Shown: one piece after another, positions 1 to 11,200 of the stretch
How positions within the stretch are numbered: the stretch's first letter is position 1
Layout of the letters: the number at the start of each line of letters is the position of its first letter
Source: Chrysoperla carnea
Taxonomy: Eukaryota; Arthropoda; Insecta; Neuroptera; Chrysopidae
Length of the DNA: 64,000 nt
Reading direction: 5' to 3'
NCBI RefSeq assembly: GCF_905475395.1
Contig: NC_058337.1
Coordinates: forward strand, 93,614,368 to 93,678,367
Program-made: the position numbers and the translations under genes
The notes under the pieces: model-generated
Told to the model about the DNA's origin: nothing
Database searches by the model: none
Seen by the model: the letters and a program-made list of their open reading frames with translations, nothing else

Positions 1-79
1 CCATTGGCAGGTCATGGTTTTTTACCACAAAATTATGAAAAATTAACTTCAATTCGATTTATATTTTTTGTAATTTTAG

Positions 80-3000
80 GTCAACTGATGTGATGATTTT
101 AATAATTTTATATACAATTGCTACACATAAGAGGAATGTAGAAAATATATTTAAAAAGAAAATAACATCAGGTTTATTTAAAATTATTCTTATTGAGCAT
201 CTTTACAACACATTTTTAAAGGTATATTTCTATGTTACTATTGAATCAGTGAGACGAAGGGCAGTAATTTCTGCAAATTATCATTTTGAGATAATCGAGC
301 TCGAAGTTTTAAAATAAAAACTAGCAAATGTAAAGAGAATATTAAGAATAGTTGTGTTTAAATGTTTGGATTAATAAACTTTTTACTTGACCTAAAAATC
401 AATTTGTTTACTTAAAAAAACAGTAGCCACAAAAATTAAATATCACTTGTCTCGATTTCCATTTTCCGAATATAGAGCGATATATCTTCTGCGTCAAATT
501 TGGATAAGTACTGTTTTTAAATTCAAGCGATTCAATTAAAATTTGATGTTATTATTTTTGATTTGTTTTAGAATGAAATATTTAAAGAATATATAAATTC
601 GGTAATTGATATTGCTGCAATATTAATGCGTATGAAAGGTGGTCAAATTTTATCGGATTTTGCATCTAAATTGTTTGTGTAAGTAATTTTAATTTTTTAC
701 CGATCCCCTGATGTAGTTAATAGAGTAAAAACAAATCTGTGAACGTTTAGGGTTATAGAATACTTTTAATTATTGTAATGTTTAATATGTTAAAGTATAT
801 TTTTGAAAAAATATTATGGAAAAGAATCTGTAAGCTTGTGATAGAAATTATTATTTTTACCACTCCACTTTTGATTTTTCAATATTATGTACTTATATTT
901 TCCTAACAAGCGCGGTTCCCGCCAATTTATTAGATTTAAAAATTTGTTGACTCGTTAAGGGAATTTCCAACCTTACAGGAAGCTCCCACCACCCAACACA
1001 GGTCTTTAGCCTTCTTTGATTTCTAGTATACCAAAAGGGGTCGACCTTCTTCACAACAACCTTCTTAAATGATTGTTATCTTAATTGAATATTCGAGCGA
1101 GTTAACTGTATCAACCACAAACGAGACTCGTGTAAACGGTTTTTTTACAATGGGTGATTGAAAAATTTTTAATTTTTTTACATTTTTTAATTTTTAGACT
1201 GACATTTACGCATCAAGATGCTAATATTCATAATCAACAAGACGTAATTCATTCATTAATTTTGCTTACTGGTGGTGTTTTTAAAGGCAATGTTAAATCA
1301 TCCTTAAAAGTTTTAACTACTTTAGCGGAAGAACATACAAAATTATTACAACAACACTCATTACTTTTATTGAATTTACTAAATGATATTGATGAATTGG
1401 ATTTTTTCGATATTAAATGTATTATGGATATTTTATGTCGATTGGCATTTTCTTCAGAATATGCTAATGTTTCTACTTTAGAAGATGATCTACATATTCT
1501 GATTCAGAAGCAACTAAATAGCTCAAAACGAGAGTAAGTTTTATGTCTTTTTACTACTATTACACAGTGTTTTTAAAAAAATTTAAAAATTACATAATTT
1601 TATTAAAATAAAAACAGTTTTGTTATAACGCCTTCATTACGATTCCAAAAATAATACGCTCGTTGGCTAAAAGTTCAATGAAAATTCCTCAAAATGGAAA
1701 AATTTCTTCATTGGAAGCATATATTTTCAAAGATTGGAATGTTTGATATACGATTCAAGGTTGTTACCAGCTAGTTGGTCAGGAGACAAGATAATGGACA
1801 GATAAAATCTATAGTTTTTGAGGAATTTGCGAAGGCGATAAATAATGCAAAATCCTGCAGAAAATTCTATTTTCCGGACGGAAAATATAAATCAAACAAT
1901 AAATTACTGACATTTGATTTTTTTGAATCTTTAAGGTGGGCATGTACATCCTCACCCCTTGGCGACGTCCTTGATACAGAAGCGTTTGAAACGCTTGTAT
2001 ATCAAGGGTAAATAAAACTTGGGAAAAAGATTCAACAACAGCATTCGATTAATGCTAAGGCTTAAATATATGCAGCCAAAGATAGATTTTGGTTGTTGGT
2101 ATGGAAATGTCGAATTTTCAGTTCATTGAAATAGAAAGAATGTTTGTTCGTTTGTTTAAAGCCTTAATACATCTAAAACACCCCACTGATACTTGACAAG
2201 TTCAATGAAAAAGTAATTATCGATCTTTTTTATTTACAGCATTCAATACAAAGGTATTATTGGTGCGGTAATGGCTGCAAAACATTTAGCTGCTATCAAT
2301 TCTAATGATGAAGACTTATTACACTCAAGTGAAAAAAGTACAATTAGTATTTCTGATATACCTAATGAACAAGTACAACAAGCTGCAAAGCTTATGAGTA
2401 AGTTTTTCTTGTTGAAAAATAACAAATGAGTGTGTTTAGCTGACGAAATGAGCATCGTCACGTTTAATCAATCAATAAGAAATATTATTAGAAAATCGGT
2501 AATTCTAATCCCATTTTTACAATCCTTCTATAATCATATTTCTTATTGGTTGGTCATTTAGCGCATTAATACGTTTTCCTCTGTTAAACAAATCTAATAT
2601 TGCCAATTTTTGATCAAAATAATTTAAAGTAGCTTTATTCTTGTTTCTTAATGGTAGGTAATCACGGGTGTAAGCAAGTATATATTCAGACAGATATAGA
2701 GCTTAGTTATTGAATTAAAGACCACGATACTTGAAATAAAATTTTTTTATTTCGAGTATCGTGGTATTTATTTCAATAACTATGTCTCAATTCAAAGTCA
2801 ACAAAAATTCATCCTTGTAGGTATAGAGCTACTTAAAATTATTTTGATGAAAAGTTATACTTTGAGCTATAGCCTTTCTTCAAAACACGGCAGAATGACT
2901 GTTTAACATACAGTATTTTTTTAGGTAATGTAATTAGATGTACAAGTGGAAATGTTGAAGCCATAGGATTCGCATATGACCATTTAGCATCTATGTTAGT

Positions 3001-5521
3001 TACTAGTTTACAACTTAATAGCAATTTTTTGGTAAGATTGTGGTAGATTTTGGATATTTTTTGTTTAAAAATAAAATTTGTATATCGTGTATATAGTAGT
3101 AAATTCTAAGTAGAAGTTAAATTTTTTTCTGTTATGTATCATTAACGAGAAACCTCATGAAATATCGAACTTTGGTAATTTCCCGATTAATATTAAGTAA
3201 AATTGATATTTTTGTGAATTGATCATATTTTATCTATAGTTTTATATTACGGAATATTTACGGAGATATTATACGTTCGATATAAAAAATATGAAATTTT
3301 AGTTTCTTTTGAAAAAGAATGCTTAAGCTTAATTTATTTAATATTTATTAATTTAATTTGCAGGCTTGGTTAGCTGACACAATCACCAATGATTTCCAGA
3401 AATATTTTATTGTAGAAGATATACCTGATTTTTTACAGTGAGTACAAAATATAATCGTTTAAAATTGACAATCAAGTGAACCCAGCTTAATCTGTCTAGA
3501 ACCCAGCTTAATCTATCTATAATTTATTCTGCTTTAATTTTCTAATAGAATAGTTAATAGATATTGGCTAACGTTATTGTTATTATAAAATATTTTGTGA
3601 TATTTTTGTTGAAAGGGAAGCGTAATTATTATTTTTCCAGAAGAAAAATCAATTTTCCCTTTATTTATTAAATAAAATAAAACTAAACCTTAGAACCTTA
3701 TTATTCTGGATACATTTGCAATTTGGGATTCTATACTAACAGTTAATACTTAAAAAATAAGAAATTTATCGATAAAAATAACAATAAAAATAAAAATTAA
3801 TACTTACCGTGTTAATTTAAAAAAAAACTTTTCTACACTAGTTAATTTTTTCAAAAAATGCATATAAGCTGCTTTAAATAAACAAAAGACCGAATTGGGC
3901 CAAGTACGTTCTTCCACTTCAATTCAATTTATTAAATTGAATTAATGCGTGTGGCATATCCGATCTTTTTTTTTCGTATATAATTCGATATAAAAAATAT
4001 GGAAATGTAATTATTTTGCATTGAGGAGTTAAATAGCCAAATTCAATTTCTAAATTAATTCTTAATATAAAATGATCAAAAATAAATAAAAAAATTTTTT
4101 CTATCTCCCTTGTGGGAGTAATTAAATAAATTTGTTCTGGAACTCTTAGAGAATACTTAGTTTGAAATTCAGAAAAAGAGAATGTGAACTAAAACTATCT
4201 CTGAAAAAAGACAGAAAAATTATGAAAGTACGTAACTCGAAGAATTTAAAACTTTTATTTTAAATAATTTCCTTATACTTCAGATTAGATGGCATAAATT
4301 TTGAAATGAGTCATTGCATTAATGAAGAACATGAACAAGATTCAAAATTCGCTGTAAACATTGGGGGTTTATGTTTGAATAATAATTCAAGGTACATGGT
4401 TTTAATATTACAAATTTAATAACAAAATGTTTATATCATTATTTGCTTTAGAGTTTCAGTTCTATATTTGTCATCGTTATTCCGTTTAATGCGTCTAGTA
4501 CATTATAGACAAAATAATAATTTAACTGCAATTGATGCCGTACTAGGCTGTTCAATTATAATGCCTCAAGTTCATCTCGATGTAGGTGGCATTCAAGATT
4601 ACGATCCAAAAACTTTAAGAGTGATTTTAAATTGTTATTTCAATTGTATAAATTGGTTTCGAGAAGTTATTAGTGCGTTTGTGAGTCAAAAATTACCGGA
4701 TCTTCAAGTCAAGGTAACTAATCTATTTTTTTTGTACATATTACATAGGAAAAAATCAGAGTTACTATGTCACATAGTCATAGGGCTTAGCAAAATAAAA
4801 CTGCATTTTATGCAGAAAGCAAGCCACTTCGCACAGTGATACTAGGGACCAAAATAAATGATTTCGTCCGAGGAAACACAATTTTCATCCACTGGAATTC
4901 AAGATGGCGGCCATTTTCCAAAATGGCAGATGCATAATTTAAAACATTTACAGGATCAAAACGATTGCACCGATTTAAGCGAGTGAGATGTCAATCAATT
5001 CGTCTTGACACCTCTAATCAAAAGAAAAACATACCATTCGAAAAATTAAAGATGGCGGCCAAATATTAAGAAAATTGTGTAATTTATCAATTAATTTTTT
5101 CATTCTAGTGAAAATTACAGCTAAATATCCTATGATGAAGGTCAAATATTTTTTGTTTAAATAAAACTTGAGAATATTACCTATAAAATAAAAAAAATTT
5201 CGTCACAATCCGTCGAGTAGTTTTTGAATTATACGCATTACAAAAAAGGGTGGTTTTAAAAGCCTTCATTGTACGTAATGTGATGCATTGTCTAATTAAA
5301 ACGAATTCACTGATTTCAGTAATTTAAATAGGAAATGATTTTTCATGGTATTGTCATGATATGACGTCTGTGAAAACCGGCTTAGTGCAAGTTGAACTCG
5401 CGCATAAATTCGTACCGATACACACACAATTTGTTTTGGTCACAATTTACAAAAACTTCAACCTAGAATGCTTTTCGGAGTGGCAACAGGGAATTTCTAA
5501 CAACTTTTGGAGGAATTAGAG

Positions 5522-5601
<80 letters not shown>

Positions 5602-8202
5602 AATATGATATTTTTCCGCTTATTCGTACTCCTCTTTTTCTTCTTCGTCCGATATGGTTAAACTGAAAGAAGAGAAAATTCATATTAAATCAGTTCAAAA
5701 TATACCTAATATAATTTATAAACAGTAAGTAAAAAATTATATACCTCGTTTTTGCAGCTGCCTTTAAATATGATGCATTGAACTGTGCAGGGTAGATTCA
5801 CTCGCCGACACGTGCAGCGCATTGTTTCGCAGCCCAACTCACGCCAAATTTCACTGACTTCCGACCACTGCGGTACCCAGCTATCATTAAACGTCTTCCA
5901 ACCCCAAGAGGATGGTAATGGCACAGAGGCATCATTAAGAGTAAGGGCATTGCCCCATAAGTGGCCCGCTTGATATACAACACGGAGTGCATGTTTTTGT
6001 AATGCTGTCAATGTTGGTGGGATATTGGTTACCAATTTATTTTTTGTTGCAAATAGTTCTTTGCGTACCAAGTTAACCGACGAATGTGTTGTTTGAGGAT
6101 CCTATAGGTAGCAAGTGACCTTTCCAGCATGGCCATTATTCCTTCAGGAAGACTTTGTAATGGTTGCGATATTTGTTTGAAAGATGGTATTACTTCAGGG
6201 TGTGATAACCACGTTTTGAAGCATGATTTCTTCCCTTTTGTATGGAAATAAGAAGTAGTTATACACCCTGTAAAGGCATGAAAACCACGAAGAGCAGTCG
6301 ATCTGTCCGGACCTAAAGTATTAGCTATTTTGTGAACTTCCACAAAACGGCGTTTATTTTCCGTTCTGGTCAATAGCCATAGCTCCTGTAGGCTGCTTTC
6401 AATTGAAATTTGGTGAAAATATGATATTAATAACACCAAAACGTCTGTATCCGATGATCTGATCAAAATACGTGTTATTGCCTGTTCGGCCATATCTTCC
6501 TCTACTATCTTCCGCCTGATAAGCCTCTTGCATAAGACTATGAAGCACAGTTGCAGTCACTTGATGCATGACTCGAGCTTTGGTGACCTGAGTAACCTGT
6601 TGAATGTTGATGAGATATTACAAGTTATCAAAACAAGAGTATTATTGCTTAAAAAGTTTATAGTTGCAAGAGAACGTGAGCTTGATCTGGACACTTTTTT
6701 TCAATATGAAAATCAAAGATGCCCACCTTCTTTGTCAGCTAATGGGCAACTTCGCTCAGGCGTTAAGGCTGATCTTGCTGAAAAACTAGAATCTTAAGTA
6801 AAAACGGAAAGCGTACCCATTCAGTTTGATGGAATAATCTTTGATGGAGCTGCACTTGTACAAATGATTCGGCCAAAGAACTCCAAAAATTTTCAAGAGT
6901 ATTACTCAGCAGATCTCAGGCCTCATGTTCTACAACTAGTGCAAAAATTAAATGAAAAGAGAGTAGACCTAGTATGGGATCTTTATCTGCCGAATAGCCT
7001 AAAAAGACAAGAACGAGAAGGAAGAGGAGCTGGCATTCGACGTCAAGTTATTGTTAATAATAGCTTACCTTCCAATTGGTCAGAATTCTGAAAAATGAAA
7101 AAAATAAAGCTGAGCGTTTTCATTTTCTAGGGCAAGCCTTCCTAAGTGACTTTGATGCTGCTAATGTGGTGACCAATCTTGCTAATAAATTGACTTCCTC
7201 AAACTACACTTGTACCACGATATCTGGAAAAGAAATAGGCAGAAGAAGCTGATGGCCGCATCGTACTTCACGCTAAAGATATGGCCGAACAGGCAATAAC
7301 ACGTATTTTGATCAGATCATCGGATACAGACGTTTTGGTGTTATTAATATCATATTTTCACCAAATTTCAATTGAAAGCAGCCTACAGGAGCTATGGCTA
7401 TTGACCAGAACGGAAAATAAACGCCGTTTTGTGGAAGTTCACAAAATAGCTAATACTTTAGGTCCGGACAGATCGACTGCTCTTCGTGGTTTTCATGCCT
7501 TTACAGGGTGTATAACTACTTCTTATTTCCATACAAAAGGGAAGAAATCATGCTTCAAAACGTGGTTATCACACCCTGAAGTAATACCATCTTTCAAACA
7601 AATATCGCAACCATTACAAAGTCTTCCTGAAGGAATAATGGCCATGCTGGAAAGGTCACTTGCTACCTATAGGATCCTCAAACAACACATTCGTCGGTTA
7701 ACTTGGTACGCAAAGAACTATTTGCAACAAAAAATAAATTGGTAACCAATATCCCACCAACATTGACAGCATTACAAAAACATGCACTCCGTGTTGTATA
7801 TCAAGCGGGCCACTTACGGGGCAATGCCCTTACTCTTAATGATGCCTCTGTGCCATTACCATCCTCTTGGGGTTGGAAGACGTTTAATGATAGCTGGGTA
7901 CCGCAGTGGTCGGAAGTCAGTGAAATTTGGCGTGAGTTGTCTTACTTGGACCATTGCGGCTGTAAAAAAGGCTGCGAAACAATGCGCTGCACGTGTCGGC
8001 GAGTGAATCTACCCTGCACAGTTCAATGCATCATATTTAAAGGTAGCTGCAAAAACGAGGTATATAATTTTTTACTTACTGTTTATAAATTATATTAGGT
8101 ATATTTTGAACTGATTTAATATGAATTTTCTCTTCTTTCAGTTTAACCATATCGGACGAAGAAGAAAAAGAGGAGTACGAATAAGCGGAAAAATATCATA
8201 TT

Positions 8203-8236
<34 letters not shown>

Positions 8237-11200
8237 CTCTAATTCCTCCAAAAGTTGTTAGAAATTCCCTGTTGCCACTCCGAAAAGCATTCTAGGTTGA
8301 AGTTTTTGTAAATTGTGACCAAAACAAATTGTGTGTGTATCGGTACGAATTTATGCGCGAGTTCAACTTGCACTAAGCCGGTTTTCACAGACGTCATATC
8401 ATGACAATACCATGAAAAATCATTTCCTATTTAAATTACTGAAATCAGTGAATTCGTTTTAATTAGACAATGCATCACATTACGTACAATGAAGGCTTTT
8501 AAAACCACCCTTTTTTGTAATGCGTATAATTCAAAAACTACTCGACGGATTGTGACGAAATTTTTTTTATTTTATAGGTAATATTCTCAAGTTTTATTTA
8601 AACAAAAAATATTTGACCTTCATCATAGGATATTTAGCTGTTATTTTCACTAGAATGAAAAAATTAATTGATAAATTACACAATTTTCTTAATATTTGGC
8701 CGCCATCTTTAATTTTTCGAATGGTATGTTTTTCTTTTGATTAGAGGTGTCAAGACGAATTGATTGACACCTCACTCGCTTAAATCGGTGCAATCGTTTT
8801 GATCCTGTAAATGTTTTAAATTATGCATCTGCCATTTTGGAAAATGGCCGCCATCTTGAATTCCAGTGGATGAAAATTGTGTTTCCTCGGATGAAATCAT
8901 TCATTTTGGTCCCTAGTATCACTGTGCGAAGTGGCTTGCTTTCTGCATAAAATGCAGCTTTTGATGAAAATATCACCGTAAGCCCTAAGACTAACAGGGT
9001 GTACTATTTTTAAAACAGCTCTTAAAATGATTGCCATCATTAGTATAAATTAGTTAATCGTAATTATTTTTATTGTGTATATTATTCATTGCTAATTTGA
9101 TTACGGTCTGCATGAAAAAATTGATCTAGGAAGTTTGGGAAAAAATCGAAATATCATTCGAAATATTCTAGAGTTTTCTTTGATAATTTTCTTTGATAAT
9201 ATTTATAACACAATTTTTTTGATTGATTTTCATCATTTCAAACTTCAAATCCAAGTCAATGCGAGTCTCCTTGAATATGTTTAGACCATTTAAAACTCAT
9301 ACAATAAATTACTATTTCAGGTTATTCTTCGTTTAAAAGGTTTAATTAAACTCGAAGAAGAATTTACAAAATTAATGTGTTACGCTCCTACAGACTACAA
9401 ACCTCCACCTAGCTATTTTCCATCAAGAATTGGAACTGATGATACAACATTTGCAGTCTCAAAACGTGAAACAGCGAAAACTAAGAGCAAAGGAGGCAAA
9501 AAAAATGATGAAACTGCATTGAACAATACAAACATGTCCTTACCACCTAAAAGTCAAACGAATGCCCCTTCAACATCAAAAATTGAAGTGATTGATCAAG
9601 GTGTAATTCGACGTAATTATTTTCGCGATTTAGATGTAGACATTTTAATTGTTTTACGAAATGAGTTATCTGTTCCAACTTTAACTGAAGTAATTGAACT
9701 CATCATAATGTTTATTTACAAATGCTTAGAGTATTTTTCTTTTTTTATAGGAAAACACTTTAAATGATGAAGATCCTCCTATTTCAACAACTTTAAAATT
9801 AACCGAATTACGATTTATTTTAGAAGATTTAGTAGTAAAGTTACAAGAAATTCTATCAGATCCCGCAGTAAAATTAAAGAATAATCCGATGACATTCACT
9901 ACATTACAATTAGTAAAACCATCAGATTTTATTACAGATTGTATCCGTTTGTTTCCATACTTAACAAAACATTGCCATAAAATTATTGAATGTATGCAAG
10001 TAAGTGGTTTAATGGCAGATTGTACATATAAGTAAACGCACGGATTTACTTAGAGTATATATGTAAATCCGAGCGGTTTTTTTTTTTGTCACAGAGATAC
10101 ACTACAGTTAGAATCAAGGCTGTAAGGTGGAATAATTAGATTCAAAATCAGAATAATTTGGTTATCTTCTGTATCCAGCTCGTACTCTAGATTGTCTCGT
10201 ATAATTGGATACAAAAATAAATATTTCAAGTATATTTTGTGTTAAAAAATTTTACCGACAAGGAATTCATTTTTTATTTGAGGGTACACTGATCGTTTAT
10301 AATTTATGCCAATAAAAAAAGGATTTATTTAGTTATATTCTACGTAATTAAAAGTTATTAAAAATTAATAATTGTATAATAAGATTTGATTCGGAATACA
10401 TTCAGTGACCCAACGGAATATAATAGGTTGTATTCGGAACTACAGTATTCGGAATAGAATACTGTAGTGACTACGAATAAATTTTAGTCTAAGATTTAAT
10501 CTCCGGAAATTAAAGCTTACCTATATAATATTTTAGGAAATATTGAAATCTACCGATGGTATTCGTGATGCACCTTTATTATATGCAGAAGGTACAATTA
10601 ACGTTAAGGTTTGCTTCAGTTTAATTATAGAGGTATATGCTTTAACATTGTCGTGGTCAGATTTACAACATCCAAGATATAATGAATTACTTCGAGGTAA
10701 GAAAATGATTCAATTTGAACATGTATGTAAATGCAAAGTGAGTAAAATGTTTTATTGGTATTTGTTTTAGATGGTTTAAGAAACTTATTAGACGAAGAAC
10801 ACCGAGGGCTAAAATCAATTGGCCCCATTATTACAGAAATTAGCTCTCAATTACTAAAATACACAGAATATTGTCTATATATTTCAGCAGGTATTAATTT
10901 GGTTAAATTAATGAGAACAATTTTAAATTTTACTTCAGAGAAAGTTGTTCGAAAAAGGCTAGGTATGTTTTAAGAGTTATTTGTATTTAAATTAGGGATC
11001 GGTCTGTGGTCGTGCGAATTAAGTCGTTCGGTTACTGACTGGGACGTTTGAATCCAGGCAGTGGCAGTGTGAGCAATTATAATTAATAGAGCGGTAAAAT
11101 TTATCACACTTTCGTCGCTTGGATAAGCACGGAGTAACCGACTCCACGAACATCATAAAAATTTAATTGTAAATTGGATGTAGTTTAAAATAGAATAAAT

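Larger units (their letters stand above)
4775..8993. mobile_element. Mobile element rearranged into a giant inverted repeat (1.7 kb arms)
   Basis: The left arm 4775-6498 is the reverse complement of the right arm 7276-8993, with only scattered differences. A unique spacer of about 780 bp (6499-7275) separates them. Both outer ends read TAGTCWTAGGGCTTA into the element, followed by the same subterminal sequence (ATTTTATGCAGAAAGCAAGC). The bases just outside both ends are ACA, a possible 3 bp duplication but weak evidence. The right half (6499-8993) is the 3' part of one element; the left arm is an inverted copy of its last 1.7 kb, so both termini are the same element end. Known differences: a 30 bp deletion in the left-arm ORF, a longer TA tract on the left, and loss of about 9 bp near the left tip. 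It lies within FANCD2 intron 4714-9320. Superfamily not identified. Confidence 0.88.

Noticed and set aside
1775-2011. Open frame in a FANCD2 intron as an extra exon
   Set aside because: Flanking exons join in phase without it, and the sequence has no counterpart in FANCD2.
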